A stretch of DNA of 64,000 bases from an uncultured Ruminococcus sp. (lineage in GTDB: Bacteria; Bacillota; Clostridia; Oscillospirales; Acutalibacteraceae): assembly GCA_902802105.1 (NCBI GenBank), contig CADCKR010000002.1, forward strand, positions 1 to 64,000, written 5' to 3'. This document shows, in pieces, positions 34,191-44,226 of the stretch. The notes beneath the pieces are model-generated. The model was not told the DNA's origin. It was given only the letters and a program-made list of their open reading frames with translations, and made no database searches. Every line of letters starts with the position of its first letter. The first letter of the stretch is position 1. Both the position numbers and the translations under genes were made by a program.

Positions 34191-34919
34191 TTGGAAAAGC
34201 TTTCCTACAAAACAGACGTGTTTGAAGGTCCTCTCGACCTTCTTCTGCATCTGATAGAAAAAAACAAACTTAATATTTATGATATACTCATCTCCGAACT
34301 GCTTGACCAATATATGGAGCAGATAAACCTCATGCAGCAGCAGGATCTCGACATTGCCGGAGAATTTCTCGCTATGGCTTCAAAGCTGATACAGATAAAA
34401 TCAGCAATGCTGCTGCCTAAATATGAGGAAGCCGAGGAAATGCGCAGGGAGCTGTCCGGTCAGCTTATTGAATACAGGAAGTGCAAGCGTGTGGCGGCCG
34501 TGCTCTCATCAAAGATCAGCTTTGACAGCTATTGCAGAGAGCCTTCAAAGATCAGGGCTGATATGAAATACAAGCGCAGCCATGAGCCCTCTTACCTTAT
34601 CCCCTATTACCTCTCTGCCGTGGGGCGGGGCAAGGTAAGGATACCGCCGCCGAAGGATGCTTTTTCCGGCATAGTCGCAAGAAGGATAGTTTCCGTAAGC
34701 TCAAAAATATACAGCGTAATGCGCAAGCTGCGCAGAGAAAGCAGCAAGCCCTATCGTGAAATGTTCGATGATGCTGCCGACAGGAGCGAGCTTGTGGCAA
34801 CATTTCTTGCAATACTTGAACTCATTAAGGGCAAGCGTGTCCGTGTTATCGGCGACGGAGAGGACTGCGAGCTGAAACTGATATCCGGTGGTGAAACAAA
34901 TTGGAACGAGCAAAGCTGA
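34191..34919 (+). CDS. scpA: Segregation and condensation protein A
   Basis: A 242-residue kleisin. The N-terminal signature YKTDVFEGPLDLLLHLIEKN and IAGEFLAMASKLIQIKSAML bind the Smc neck; the C-terminal winged helix (about residues 180-240) binds the Smc head. TTG start behind AGGAG. It overlaps scpB by 19 bases. With ScpB and Smc (46147 in this window) it forms the bacterial condensin. Confidence 0.95.
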   Translation: MEKLSYKTDVFEGPLDLLLHLIEKNKLNIYDILISELLDQYMEQINLMQQQDLDIAGEFLAMASKLIQIKSAMLLPKYEEAEEMRRELSGQLIEYRKCKRVAAVLSSKISFDSYCREPSKIRADMKYKRSHEPSYLIPYYLSAVGRGKVRIPPPKDAFSGIVARRIVSVSSKIYSVMRKLRRESSKPYREMFDDAADRSELVATFLAILELIKGKRVRVIGDGEDCELKLISGGETNWNEQS

Positions 34920-35542
34920 AAAGTACAATAGAAGCCGTATTATTTGCCTGCGGAACGCCCGTGGAGGCTGACAGGATAGCTCAGGCTCTTGAGATCAGCG
35001 CTGACTATGCGGCAGATGTTTGCGAGGAGCTGCTCAGGGAATATGCAGACCGTGACAGCGGCATACGCATAGTAAGGCTGAATAAAAGCTACCAGATGTG
35101 TAGCCGTGAGGAATATGCCGGAGCAATAAGAGCCGTTATGGATATCAAACGCAACTCTCCGCTTTCTCAGGCCGCAGCAGAGGTGCTTGCGGTCATTGCC
35201 TACAATCAGCCCGTAACCAAGGCTTTTGTCGAGCAGGTGCGCGGAGTAGACTGCTCAGGCGTTATCAGCGGTCTTATCGCGCGTCAGCTGATAGAAGAAA
35301 AGGGGCGCCTTGAGCTTCCGGGCAGACCGCTGGTCTATGGGACTACAGAGCACTTCCTGAGATGTTTCAATATTTCCTCCATAGATGAACTGCCGCCGCT
35401 TCCCGATGATGATGACGGCGAAGCATCACGGAATGAAAACGACGCTATTACCTTTGATGATTATTTATCCGCACAAAACGAAAGCATCCCGGCAAGCGGA
35501 AGCGCCGGAAACAGCAAGACCGATTCGGGTGATCTGACATGA
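34901..35542 (+). CDS. scpB: Segregation and condensation protein B
   Basis: A 213-residue protein with two winged-helix domains. The signature AAAEVLAVIAYNQPVTKAFV and GVDCSGVISGLIARQLIEEK are typical. TTG start behind GGTGGTG within scpA. The C-terminal 40 residues are acidic and low in complexity. It dimerizes and clamps ScpA in the Smc-ScpAB complex. Confidence 0.95.
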   Translation: MERAKLKSTIEAVLFACGTPVEADRIAQALEISADYAADVCEELLREYADRDSGIRIVRLNKSYQMCSREEYAGAIRAVMDIKRNSPLSQAAAEVLAVIAYNQPVTKAFVEQVRGVDCSGVISGLIARQLIEEKGRLELPGRPLVYGTTEHFLRCFNISSIDELPPLPDDDDGEASRNENDAITFDDYLSAQNESIPASGSAGNSKTDSGDLT

Positions 35543-36270
35543 ATGTATTTCTGCTGATACTTGCGGGTATCATATTGATAATACTTCTGCTGCTTTTGTG
35601 TCCGTTCTCAATAAAGATAGTCTATGACGAAAAGGTGCATCTGAGCGTGGGATATTTCTTTCCCGTTTTCAGGATACCGCTTGAAAAGAAAGAAATAACC
35701 GACCCCAAAAAGCTTGCACGTCTGGAAAAGAAGAAGCAGAAAAAAGAGGAAAAGAAAAAGCGCCGTGAAGAAAAGCAGCGCATTAAAGAAGAAAAACAGC
35801 GCATGAAGCTAAAGGCTCAGGGCAAGGAGCTGCCCGAAAAGAAGCAAAACTTCATTGCCGGCCTGATAAAAAAAGAGGGACTTTCGGGGCTTATCGACCT
35901 TTTGAAGGAATTAGTAAGCATACTTGCGGGACTGATGAAAAAAACAACAGACCATCTTGTTATTTCAAAAATGGATCTGCAAATTGCTCTTGGCAGTGAG
36001 GATGCCGCGCACACGGCAGTGCTTTACGGTCAGACGTGCAGCGCAGTATATCCGCTTATAAACATCATTTCCTCTCACGTCAAAAAATGCAGGCACAGGG
36101 AGCGCATCGCTCCTGTATTCACCTCTGAAAAAACAAGGATACGCTTCATACTGCAGGCAAGAATACAGCCCTTCTTCATTCTCAGCGGCGCTGTAAGGGC
36201 GGGGCTGAGATTCCTTAAAACAATGCTTTCAAAGAAAGCCGCAGCTCAGCCTCAAAGCTCTGAGCGGTGA
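35539..36270 (+). CDS. DUF2953 domain membrane protein
   Basis: A 243-residue protein with one N-terminal membrane helix (FLLILAGIILIILLLLLCPF), a highly charged stretch (about residues 50-100, mostly Lys and Glu) and a C-terminal region (DLQIALGSEDAAHTAVLYGQ) characteristic of DUF2953. The start overlaps the scpB stop by four bases. DUF2953 genes commonly lie beside gerW (ytfJ) in Clostridia, as here; the role is thought to be sporulation related but is not proven. Confidence 0.85.
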   Translation: MNVFLLILAGIILIILLLLLCPFSIKIVYDEKVHLSVGYFFPVFRIPLEKKEITDPKKLARLEKKKQKKEEKKKRREEKQRIKEEKQRMKLKAQGKELPEKKQNFIAGLIKKEGLSGLIDLLKELVSILAGLMKKTTDHLVISKMDLQIALGSEDAAHTAVLYGQTCSAVYPLINIISSHVKKCRHRERIAPVFTSEKTRIRFILQARIQPFFILSGAVRAGLRFLKTMLSKKAAAQPQSSER

Positions 36271-36412
36271 TCTGCTGCCTATCCGACACATATCAAATTC
36301 AGCAGCGGCAAGCACAAGTGTTGCCTTAAAGCTACAGCTCAGCTTTCGATGGGCTTTCACTTGAAGATCCACATTACAAAAACTGATTTCCGTGCACATT
36401 CAATGAAAGCTA

Positions 36413-36441
36413 TTGCAAAATTGTTCCAAGTGTATTATACT
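36413..36441 (+). promoter_or_regulatory. Sigma-A-like promoter of gerW
   Basis: TTGCAA (36413-36418), 17 bases, TATACT (36436-36441), about 40 bases before the ATG. A separate transcript start for gerW is therefore likely. Confidence 0.7.
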
Positions 36442-36483
36442 TATCAATATAAAACAAGTAAAAAACAAAAGGCGGTGTTTATT

Positions 36484-36942
36484 ATGAGTGAACGTCCTAT
36501 CGAAGGTCTGATGGGCACAACACTTGACAAGATCAGGGATATGGTAGATGTAAATACTATCATCGGTTCACCTATCACTGTTCCGGGCGGCACGACCGTA
36601 ATTCCCGTTTCAAAGGTAATGTACGGCTTCGCTTCCGGCGGTTCTGAATTCAACAACAAGAACGAGAGCAAGGATAACCTTTTCGGCGGCGGCGCAGGCG
36701 CAGGCGTTACGATCACGCCTATCGCTTTTATCGCTGTCACAAAGGATGACGTAAAGCTGCTTAATGTCACCAACTTCAAAGATTCTCAGGACAGAGCCGT
36801 TGGCCTTGTTCCGGAGCTTCTTGACAAAATAATCGGTCTTTTCAAAAAGGATAAGTCAGACGATAAAAACAATGACAGCTCCGAAGAAAAGAATAATGAC
36901 GCCGAAAATGCCGAAACAGGCATTGACGACCCGAAGGTATGA
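36484..36942 (+). CDS. gerW: GerW (YtfJ) family spore protein
   Basis: A 152-residue protein. SERPIEGLMGTTLDKIRDMV, GSPITVPGGTTVIPVSKVMY and GAGAGVTITPIAFIAV match the GerW/YtfJ family, forespore proteins needed for full germination in Bacillus. The C-terminal 40 residues are charged. I begin at ATG 36484 behind AAAGGCGGTG; the frame extends further upstream without a ribosome site. Its terminator overlaps the ribosome site of the next gene. Confidence 0.9.
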   Translation: MSERPIEGLMGTTLDKIRDMVDVNTIIGSPITVPGGTTVIPVSKVMYGFASGGSEFNNKNESKDNLFGGGAGAGVTITPIAFIAVTKDDVKLLNVTNFKDSQDRAVGLVPELLDKIIGLFKKDKSDDKNNDSSEEKNNDAENAETGIDDPKV

Positions 36943-36960
36943 CAAATCAAGCCGACTGAT

Positions 36961-37020
36961 ACGCCTGCCCTGTGCATATAAATTCTTATAGGTATTTATA
37001 TAAAGGGCAGGTGTTTTTTT
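36961..37020 (+). terminator. gerW terminator overlapping the dac ribosome binding site
   Basis: ACGCCTGCCCT (36961-36971) pairs with AGGGCAGGTGT (37004-37014), followed by seven T. The 3' arm contains GGGCAGGTG, the only ribosome site for the TTG start at 37019, so folding would both terminate and hide it. Confidence 0.7.
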
Positions 37021-38143
37021 GTTTACTAAAAAGATCATACCGGCGGTGCTGTCGATGGCTGTGATGCTGTGTGCTTTATGCCTGAGCGGCAGTACAAATA
37101 TCCGCACACAGGATATCCCTTTAAGCGCAGGATCGGCAATACTTATCTGCGCTGACAGCGGACAGGTACTCTGCGAAAAGGATCCCGATCAAAAAATGCC
37201 GATCGCAAGCATAACCAAAATAATGACAGCCGTTATTGCTTTGGAATATGCAAAAAAGAACGACATCGAAATCCGTTTTACAAAACAAATGGAGGCGGAG
37301 GGTTCAAGCCTTTACCTTAAAGAAGGAGAGGTGCTCAAACTCTCTCAGCTGACAGCAGGAATGATGTGCGTATCGGGAAACGATGCTGCAAACGCTGTGG
37401 CCATAGGCATTGCAGGCAGCCTTGAGGACTTTGCCGTCATGATGAACGAAAAGGCGGCAGAGCTTGGCATGAGCCGCACTCATTTTGTAACGCCTTCGGG
37501 GCTTGACGATGAAGAGCATTATTCAACAGCCCGTGATATGGCTTTGCTGTGCCGTTATGCAATGTCGATGGAAAGCTTTGCTTCCATAGTATCTAAAAAA
37601 AGCCTGACCGTCAGCTATGTGCTGCCGAAGGGAAAAACTCAGAGCTGTACCAACCACAACAAGCTGCTTGCCGCCTATGACGGCTGCATCGGCATAAAAA
37701 CAGGCTTCACCAAAAGGGCAGGAAGAACCTTGACGTCATGTGCAGAAAGGGACGGCGTAAGACTCATTGCAGTAACGCTGAAAGCCCCCGATGATTGGAA
37801 CGACCACAAAAGACTGCTTGACTACGGATTTTCTGTTACAGAAGGAATAAAAGCCGTCAAGAAAGAACAAGACTTCCTGCTGCCCGTTGTCGGCGGAAAT
37901 GCCGGCTTTGTAAAAGTAAGACCCAGGGACGACTGTATATGCACTGTCCTGAAAGGAAAAGAACCTGACATAACGATAAGGATATTCATGCCGCACTTTG
38001 TATATGCGCCGCAATACAAGGGCACGTCTGCCGGAAGGATATGCTGCTGCATAAACGGAGTGAAAACAGCCGAAACAGAGCTTATATACGCCGAGGATGC
38101 ATATTTTAATGAAAACGACCAACCGCTTGACCAAAAAGGATGA
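37019..38143 (+). CDS. D-alanyl-D-alanine carboxypeptidase (DacF/DacB type)
   Basis: A 374-residue penicillin-binding protein with a signal peptide. The active-site motifs are SITK (Ser at residue 64), SGN (about 119) and KTG (about 226), as in peptidase S11. A C-terminal domain of about 100 residues follows, but I see no clear amphipathic membrane anchor. It trims pentapeptides of peptidoglycan; next to gerW, a cortex role like DacF is plausible. TTG start within a terminator hairpin. rluB follows six bases after its stop. Confidence 0.9.
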   Translation: MFTKKIIPAVLSMAVMLCALCLSGSTNIRTQDIPLSAGSAILICADSGQVLCEKDPDQKMPIASITKIMTAVIALEYAKKNDIEIRFTKQMEAEGSSLYLKEGEVLKLSQLTAGMMCVSGNDAANAVAIGIAGSLEDFAVMMNEKAAELGMSRTHFVTPSGLDDEEHYSTARDMALLCRYAMSMESFASIVSKKSLTVSYVLPKGKTQSCTNHNKLLAAYDGCIGIKTGFTKRAGRTLTSCAERDGVRLIAVTLKAPDDWNDHKRLLDYGFSVTEGIKAVKKEQDFLLPVVGGNAGFVKVRPRDDCICTVLKGKEPDITIRIFMPHFVYAPQYKGTSAGRICCCINGVKTAETELIYAEDAYFNENDQPLDQKG

Positions 38144-38149
38144 GGAAAT

Positions 38150-38920
38150 ATGGAGAGCAACGAAAAAATCAGGATACAAAAAATAATTGCCGAAGCAGGC
38201 ATTGCTTCAAGAAGAAAGGCCGAGGAGCTTATCACCCGCGGAGCCGTAACGATCAACGGCAGACGCGCGCAGCTTGGCGAAAAGGCTGACCCGTGCAGGG
38301 ATAAAATAACAGTAGCCGGCAGAACAATAGTAGTGCGCAAAAATACGAAGAAATATTACATCATGCTTCACAAGCCGAGAGGCTTCATCACTACAATGAG
38401 CGATGAAGGCGGCAGAAAGTGCGTTGCAGAGCTTATTGACGAAATACCCGCAAGGCTGTTTCCTGTAGGCAGGCTTGACCGTGATTCTGAGGGACTGCTT
38501 TTTATGACAAACGACGGCGATTTTGCCAACATGATAAGCCACCCCTCTACCCACTTTGCAAAGACCTATCGTGTTACAGTGCATCCGGCAATAACAGAGG
38601 ATCAGCTCACGAGCCTGACAACAGGAGTTATAGTAGAAGGCCGTAAATCAATGCCGGCTGCCATCAGGGTAATAACTGCCGAAAAGGAACGAACTGTGCT
38701 TGAGATAGTGCTTGAAGAGGGACGCAACAGACAGATACGCAAAATGTGCGAGGCAGTCGGGCTTGAAGTGGCAAGACTGAAAAGGACAGCGATCGGTCCT
38801 GTTAAATTAGGTATGCTCCAGCCGGGAAAATGGCGCGAGCTTAAACCCGATGAGATGAGAGCCATCAGGAACTACCACAAAAAATTAGAAGCCAAAAAAT
38901 CCGATCAGGAAAACGATTAA
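38150..38920 (+). CDS. rluB: 23S rRNA pseudouridine synthase RluB type
   Basis: A 256-residue enzyme with an N-terminal S4 domain (RIQKIIAEAGIASRRKAEEL), then the RsuA/RluB catalytic core with LFPVGRLDRDSEGLLFMTND (catalytic Asp in RLD) and EGRNRQIRKMCEAVG. It modifies uridine in large-subunit rRNA. ATG shortly after the carboxypeptidase stop, so the two genes are cotranscribed. Confidence 0.92.
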   Translation: MESNEKIRIQKIIAEAGIASRRKAEELITRGAVTINGRRAQLGEKADPCRDKITVAGRTIVVRKNTKKYYIMLHKPRGFITTMSDEGGRKCVAELIDEIPARLFPVGRLDRDSEGLLFMTNDGDFANMISHPSTHFAKTYRVTVHPAITEDQLTSLTTGVIVEGRKSMPAAIRVITAEKERTVLEIVLEEGRNRQIRKMCEAVGLEVARLKRTAIGPVKLGMLQPGKWRELKPDEMRAIRNYHKKLEAKKSDQEND

Positions 38921-38923
38921 AAC

Positions 38924-38962
38924 AAAAGTCAGTGTACCGGAGCGATCCGGACACTGACTTTT
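38924..38962. terminator. Bidirectional terminator between rluB and leuS
   Basis: AAAAGTCAGTGT pairs perfectly with ACACTGACTTTT, with an inner CCGGA/TCCGG stem. It has T-runs on both strands and serves both convergent operons. Confidence 0.9.
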
Positions 38963-38972
38963 ATTTTAAATA

Positions 38973-41381
38973 TCACTTTGCTACAATATTGACAAGCTTG
39001 CCCTTTACATATATCTCCTTGATGATGTTCTTGCCGTCTATCATCGGAGCGATCTTCTCTGACTTCTTTGCAAGTTCAAGCGCTCCTGCCTGATCTATAT
39101 CAACAGGCACCATTATCTTGTCCCTGACCTTGCCGTTGATCTGTACGGCTATCTCTACAGATTCTTCCACACACTTGCTCTCGTCATATTCCGGCCATGC
39201 CGCAGCAGAAGCAAAACCGCTGCCCAATTTAGCCTGCTCCCATACCTCCTCGGCTGCATGAGGCGCAAACGGGCTCATAAGGATAGTAAATATTTTCAGC
39301 TCTTCCTTAGTAACGGAGCCGGAAGCGTAAATATCGTTGATAAGCGACATCAGCGCTGCAATAGCGGTGTTGAATTTCAGGGTCTCCACGTCATCGCCGA
39401 CCTTCCTGATGGTCTTGTGGAAGGCAGATTCAAGCTCAGGACGCACTGCATCGCCCTTGACCATTCCTTCAAGCCCGCAGAAACGCTCTATAAATCTGCG
39501 GCAGCCCTTGATGCTGCTTGAATTCCACGGAGCGGCGTTCTCAAAGTCACCGATGAACATTTCAAACATACGCATCGTGTCTGCGCCGTAGGTATTTACT
39601 ATATCATCCGGATTGACAACATTGCCCCTCGACTTGCTCATCTTCTCTCCGTTCTCGCCAAGTATCATGCCATGACTTGTACGCTTTGCATAAGGCTCAG
39701 GAGTAGGAACGACCTTTATATCATAAAGGAACTTGTGCCAGAAACGGCTGTAGAGCAGATGAAGCGTTGTGTGCTCCATGCCGCCGTTGTACCAGTCTAC
39801 AGGCGACCAGTATTTCAGAGCCTCTTCGCTCGCAAGAGCATTGTCGTTATGAGGATCCATATATCTCAGGAAGTACCACGAAGAGCCTGCCCACTGAGGC
39901 ATGGTGTCTGTCTCGCGCTTTGCATCGCCGCCGCATTTCGGACATTTTGTATTTACCCAGTCGGTCATCTTTGCAAGAGGTGACTCACCGTTATCTGTAG
40001 GCTCGTAGGATTCAACATCCGGCAGCTCAAGCGGAAGCTCGCTTTCGGGCACTGCAACAGCACCGCAGCACGGACAATGAACTATCGGGATAGGCTCGCC
40101 CCAGTAGCGCTGACGTGAGAACACCCAGTCACGAAGCTTGAAATTAACCTTTGACCTGCCCTTGCCTGTCTTTTCGAGCTCTTCGATTATGCGCTTCTTT
40201 GCATCATCGACCGACAGACCGTTGAGGTAATCGGAATTTACAAGCACACCTGTTGCGCAGTCGGTAAACGCTTCCTCCTGAACATTCTCTCCGCCCTTTA
40301 CGACCTCAATTATGGGAAGGTCAAACTTCTTTGCAAAGTCGTGGTCACGGGTATCGTGTGCCGGCACAGCCATGATAGCGCCTGTTCCGTATGATACCAG
40401 AACATAGTCTGAAATGAATATCGGTATCTGTCTGCCGTTTACAGGGTTTACCGCGTCAACTCCGCTGATGCGCACGCCCGTCTTGTCCTTGGCAACCTCT
40501 GTACGCTCAAAATCGGACTTTCTTGCAGCGGCGTCCTGATATGCCCTGATCTCGTCCATGTTGCCGATAACTCCCGAAAGCTTTTCGATTATCGGGTGCT
40601 CAGGCGATATTACCATATATGTAGCGCCGAAGAGCGTATCGGGTCTTGTAGTATATACAGTGAGGGTATCGCCTGTCGTGGTAGTGAAGTCTACCTCTGC
40701 GCCGGTAGAACGGCCTATCCAGTTCTTCTGCTGCGCCTTTACCCTGTCGGGATAATCTACCAGATCAAGATCATTGATAAGTCTGTCGGCATAAGCCGTT
40801 ATTTTCAGCATCCACTGTGACTTTACCTTTCTTACGACCTCGCTGCCGCAGCGCTCACAAACGCCGTTAACGACCTCCTCGTTAGCAAGCACACACTTGC
40901 ACGAGGTACACCAGTTGACTGCCATTTCCTTTTTATATGCAAGGCCGTTTTCAAAGAGCTTGAGGAATATCCACTGTGTCCACTTGTAATACTTGGGGTC
41001 TGTCGTGTTTATCTCTCTGCTCCAATCGAAGGAAATACCCAGAGACTGGAGCTGGCTCTTGAAGCGCGCCACGTTTTTCTCTGTTACGATCTTGGGGTGA
41101 ATGTGATTCTTGATAGCGTAATTTTCCGTAGGCAGGCCAAACGCATCCCAACCGATGGGATAGAGCACATTATAGCCCTGCTGTCTGCGCTTTCTTGCGA
41201 TGATATCAAGAGCAGTGTAGGATCTCGGATGTCCTACGTGCAGTCCCTGTCCGGAAGGGTAAGGGAACTCAATGAGCGCATAGAATTTCTTTTTGTCGGA
41301 GGAATTCTCGGCATGGAATATGCCTGCTTCCTCCCAACGCTTCTGCCACTTGGCTTCAATGTTTTTGTGATCGTACTTCAA
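38973..41381 (-). CDS. leuS: Leucyl-tRNA synthetase
   Basis: An 802-residue class Ia synthetase of usual bacterial length. It contains the HIGH-type motif [16 protein letters not shown], the zinc-knuckle Cys pairs CTSCKCV and CERCG, the editing domain ([14 protein letters not shown]) and the KMSKS motif [13 protein letters not shown]. It is the last gene of the long minus-strand run. Only 56 bases separate it from rsfS, so there is no room for a T-box leader. Confidence 0.97.
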   Translation of the reverse strand: MKYDHKNIEAKWQKRWEEAGIFHAENSSDKKKFYALIEFPYPSGQGLHVGHPRSYTALDIIARKRRQQGYNVLYPIGWDAFGLPTENYAIKNHIHPKIVTEKNVARFKSQLQSLGISFDWSREINTTDPKYYKWTQWIFLKLFENGLAYKKEMAVNWCTSCKCVLANEEVVNGVCERCGSEVVRKVKSQWMLKITAYADRLINDLDLVDYPDRVKAQQKNWIGRSTGAEVDFTTTTGDTLTVYTTRPDTLFGATYMVISPEHPIIEKLSGVIGNMDEIRAYQDAAARKSDFERTEVAKDKTGVRISGVDAVNPVNGRQIPIFISDYVLVSYGTGAIMAVPAHDTRDHDFAKKFDLPIIEVVKGGENVQEEAFTDCATGVLVNSDYLNGLSVDDAKKRIIEELEKTGKGRSKVNFKLRDWVFSRQRYWGEPIPIVHCPCCGAVAVPESELPLELPDVESYEPTDNGESPLAKMTDWVNTKCPKCGGDAKRETDTMPQWAGSSWYFLRYMDPHNDNALASEEALKYWSPVDWYNGGMEHTTLHLLYSRFWHKFLYDIKVVPTPEPYAKRTSHGMILGENGEKMSKSRGNVVNPDDIVNTYGADTMRMFEMFIGDFENAAPWNSSSIKGCRRFIERFCGLEGMVKGDAVRPELESAFHKTIRKVGDDVETLKFNTAIAALMSLINDIYASGSVTKEELKIFTILMSPFAPHAAEEVWEQAKLGSGFASAAAWPEYDESKCVEESVEIAVQINGKVRDKIMVPVDIDQAGALELAKKSEKIAPMIDGKNIIKEIYVKGKLVNIVAK

Positions 41382-41437
41382 TGTTTTTCTCTCCTTTTTA
41401 TAAATACATTTAAAAAAATCAAACGAACGAGCCTTTA

Positions 41438-41821
41438 TCAGTTCTGCTGAAACAGTTCTTCAAGAGGGAGCTGTTCGATATCAGAGATATCAATGGCCTC
41501 GCCGTCCTGCCACAGACGCTCAAGACTATAATATTCTCTTGCCTCCTCAGAGAATACATGAACAATAACATCAACATAATCAAGAAGTATCCATGAATCA
41601 GAGCGGTAGCCCTCGATATGGCTGACGCTGACGCCCATCTGATCGAGCCTGAATTCAACATTATCTGCAAGGCTCTTGACATGAGTTGTAGATGAACCGG
41701 CAGCAATAACGAAATAATCCGCGATAGATGATATATCCGTTATCTTTATAAGCTTTATGTCTATTCCTTTTCTCTCCGATAGTGCTTTTGCGGCAGCCCT
41801 TGCCGTTTCAAGTGTTGTCAT
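41438..41821 (-). CDS. rsfS: Ribosomal silencing factor RsfS
   Basis: A 127-residue RsfS/YbeB protein with the family signature [20 protein letters not shown] and [20 protein letters not shown]. It binds ribosomal protein uL14 and blocks subunit joining in starvation. It follows yqeK by three bases, the usual nadD-yqeK-rsfS order. Confidence 0.95.
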   Translation of the reverse strand: MTTLETARAAAKALSERKGIDIKLIKITDISSIADYFVIAAGSSTTHVKSLADNVEFRLDQMGVSVSHIEGYRSDSWILLDYVDVIVHVFSEEAREYYSLERLWQDGEAIDISDIEQLPLEELFQQN

Positions 41822-41824
41822 TAT

Positions 41825-42412
41825 TTATTTAGCCTCCTTTTTTGATCTTGCCCGAAGTGCAGCCATTTCATTATAGCCTGCAAAAGTATCGGGCGCTATG
41901 GTAAGCTTTCTCAGCGCAAGGTCAGACATGGTAAAGGACATTCCCTCAAGCACCGCCTCGTCAAGACTTTTGTCTGCGATCCTGCGTATCCTGTCCACAC
42001 CTTCAAAATCACGGTCTGCGGAAGTAAAATCCGCGACAAATATCACCTTGTCAAGCAGAGTCATACCCGCCCTGCCTGTTGTATGGTAGCGTATAGCATC
42101 TATTACTTCCTTATCGGTGATGCCCAGCTCGACCTGTATGTATGCGCTGCCCGAAATAGCGTGCCACAGCTTTGGCGAATCCTTTTCCATATCGGTCAGC
42201 TCGATGCCTGCTCTGCGTATCAGCGACATCTGCTCAGGCCCGTCGGTTTCCTTTGTCGCATCGTGAAGAATGCCTGCAAGCTCGGCCTTTTCCACATCGG
42301 CCCCGTATTTTTTTGCAAGCCTTACAGCTTCCTTAGCAACATTTTTTGAATGCTTGAAGCGCACAGCCTTCATCCTCTGACTGATAATATCCTCATAATA
42401 TTTACAATTCAT
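41825..42412 (-). CDS. yqeK: HD-type Ap4A hydrolase YqeK
   Basis: A 195-residue HD phosphohydrolase with RFKHSKNVAKEAVRL, LAGILHDATKE (the HD pair) and IRYHTTGRAGMTLLDKVIFV plus ADFTSADR. YqeK hydrolyses diadenosine tetraphosphate symmetrically. The CPBP protease gene is inserted between nadD and yqeK here, unlike the compact order in Bacillus. Confidence 0.92.
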   Translation of the reverse strand: MNCKYYEDIISQRMKAVRFKHSKNVAKEAVRLAKKYGADVEKAELAGILHDATKETDGPEQMSLIRRAGIELTDMEKDSPKLWHAISGSAYIQVELGITDKEVIDAIRYHTTGRAGMTLLDKVIFVADFTSADRDFEGVDRIRRIADKSLDEAVLEGMSFTMSDLALRKLTIAPDTFAGYNEMAALRARSKKEAK

Positions 42413-42576
42413 TCAAACCAGCTCCAATAAAGCAATTTACCGTACCTATTATATCAACAAATCCTCATTCTTTCAAGATACTTTCTGTTATGTCAAAAAA
42501 CTTATTCGCAGGTATTTCCCCGCAGGAAATCAGCTTTTTCAGGAGGGGTCCCCCGAGAAAAGCCTCAGAGGGCGAT

Positions 42577-43254
42577 TCACACAAACATAAACACGAGAAG
42601 GTCATAAAAAGAGTGGAGTATCGCCGCGACCCAGATATTTCTGCATTTTATAAAGCAGAACGAAAACAGCACGCTCAGAGCAATTATTGTCAGAAAAGCA
42701 AAGCTTTTGAAGTTGATCACGAACACGCCGCTGCTTATCCATATCGGGAAGTGTATCACAAGGAACATAAGGGCATTGATACCCACCGCAATATATTTCT
42801 TTGTATCGGTATCGGCGTTTTTCATGGCAGCATTCAGATACAAGCCCCTGAATACTATCTCCTCGGTAAAGCCCACTAAAAGCGCAACTATAAGCTTTGA
42901 GGGATGGAACGTGCTGCTGATCGCCAGCGTATGTGTGCGCACAACGACACCGAACAGAACAAATCCCGCAAGAGCAAAAGCTATTAGCAGGTATTTCCGG
43001 CTCGCCCTGCTTAATGTGAACAGCTCCTTAAAGCCCGCTGACATATCATCCGAAAAACGCTTTATGAGCAGCATCGCCGGCAGTATCCAGACAGCGCTTT
43101 TAAGCAGCACATCGCGCAGCAGGACATAAACATATTCATTTACGCCCAAACCGCTTATCGCCGGCATGAGGAGCATCTCGCTGACTGCCCACGCTCCATA
43201 GAGCCATATCGTGAATATACCCAGATACAAAAGAAGCTTTTTATTCTTTATCAA
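42577..43254 (-). CDS. CPBP family intramembrane metalloprotease
   Basis: A 225-residue membrane protein with about eight helices. The CPBP/Abi motifs are GFTEEIVFRG, LVIHFPIWIS and ILHSFYDLLV. These proteins are putative intramembrane proteases, sometimes involved in bacteriocin immunity; no substrate can be named. The start overlaps the nadD stop by four bases, so it is cotranscribed although it is not a usual member of this cluster. Confidence 0.88.
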   Translation of the reverse strand: MIKNKKLLLYLGIFTIWLYGAWAVSEMLLMPAISGLGVNEYVYVLLRDVLLKSAVWILPAMLLIKRFSDDMSAGFKELFTLSRASRKYLLIAFALAGFVLFGVVVRTHTLAISSTFHPSKLIVALLVGFTEEIVFRGLYLNAAMKNADTDTKKYIAVGINALMFLVIHFPIWISSGVFVINFKSFAFLTIIALSVLFSFCFIKCRNIWVAAILHSFYDLLVFMFV

Positions 43255-43871
43255 CCTTCATCGACCTCATTTTCTGACATATACAGACCCTTGCTGAGTA
43301 TATAATGCTCAACTCTTTCGGGTACCATGCCCTTTATGCTCTCGCCTGCGCGTACACGTTCCCTTATCTCGGTAGACGAAACAGTCATTACCCTCACATT
43401 AAGAAGCTCTGTTCTTGCTCCTATGGTTTTCAGGTATTCAGCATGAGCTCTCAGCTTTGAAAAATCATCGTCATTTCTCGGAATAGTGCATACGGCAGCC
43501 TTTTTGAATATTATCTCCGGAGACCTCCAGCTTTGTATCGTAAGGAAGGCATCTGCGCCGGTAATAAGAAAAAGCTCGTCCTCCGGATAAAGCTCCGAAA
43601 GATACGAAAGAGTGTCGCAGGTGTAGCTTGAACCCTCACGTCTCAGCTCAATATCACTCACCACGGTATTTGCATAACCCTCAAAGGCAAGCCTGCACAT
43701 TTCAAGTCTGTACTCAGGCGGTGCTGCTCCCTGCACTGTCTTGAAAGGAGAAACATAAGCAGGTATAACAATGACTCTGTCAATGGCAAGGCTGCTGACA
43801 AACGCCTGTGAAAGCGCAATATGTCCGTTGTGTATAGGGTCAAAGCTGCCGCCGAATACCGCTGTTTTCAT
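43251..43871 (-). CDS. nadD: Nicotinate-nucleotide adenylyltransferase
   Basis: A 206-residue NadD with the nucleotidyltransferase motif FGGSFDPIHNGHIAL and the ISSTEIR-like VSSTEIRERVRAG. It makes deamido-NAD from nicotinate mononucleotide. It lies after yhbY, as usual in Firmicutes. Confidence 0.95.
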   Translation of the reverse strand: MKTAVFGGSFDPIHNGHIALSQAFVSSLAIDRVIVIPAYVSPFKTVQGAAPPEYRLEMCRLAFEGYANTVVSDIELRREGSSYTCDTLSYLSELYPEDELFLITGADAFLTIQSWRSPEIIFKKAAVCTIPRNDDDFSKLRAHAEYLKTIGARTELLNVRVMTVSSTEIRERVRAGESIKGMVPERVEHYILSKGLYMSENEVDEG

Positions 43872-43895
43872 TGCCGTCTCTCCTTTTTTACAGAA

Positions 43896-44213
43896 TCACT
43901 GTCTTTTTTTGCCGCCCTTTGCCTTGGGCAGCTCTATCTTTGGCTGCTCCGTGTTTCTGCGGAACAGAACGAATTTTGAACCTATCACCTGCACTACCTC
44001 GCTGTCTGTTTCCAGCGCAAGCATCTCGGCCGCTTCTCTCGGCGTCACGTCGGCGGTCTCAAGCACCTTGCCCTTGATAAGTTCCCTTGCTCTCAGCGCA
44101 TCGTCCGCCTGTTTGGTGATCTGTTCGCTCATGCCTCCCTTGCCGACCATAAGGATAGTATCCTCATTCATGGCAAGTGAACGCAAAAATGCTCTTTGTT
44201 TACTTGTCAGCAT
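43896..44213 (-). CDS. yhbY: YhbY family CRM-domain RNA-binding protein
   Basis: A 105-residue protein with the CRM fold: LTSKQRAFLRSLAMNEDTIL, MVGKGGMSEQITKQADDALR and ELIKGKVLE. It associates with pre-50S particles. It is followed by nadD in the conserved order. The C terminus is short and basic. Confidence 0.92.
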   Translation of the reverse strand: MLTSKQRAFLRSLAMNEDTILMVGKGGMSEQITKQADDALRARELIKGKVLETADVTPREAAEMLALETDSEVVQVIGSKFVLFRRNTEQPKIELPKAKGGKKRQ

Positions 44214-44226
44214 ATTTTATCTCCTG

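Noticed and set aside
41382..41437. Possible T-box leader for leuS
   Set aside because: Only 56 bases lie between rsfS and leuS, and no specifier stem or T-box sequence is visible; leuS is read through from upstream.
42413..42576. Structured RNA between yqeK and the CPBP gene
   Set aside because: A few short GC-rich palindromes are present, but none fits a known riboswitch or terminator; the gap is short and otherwise featureless.
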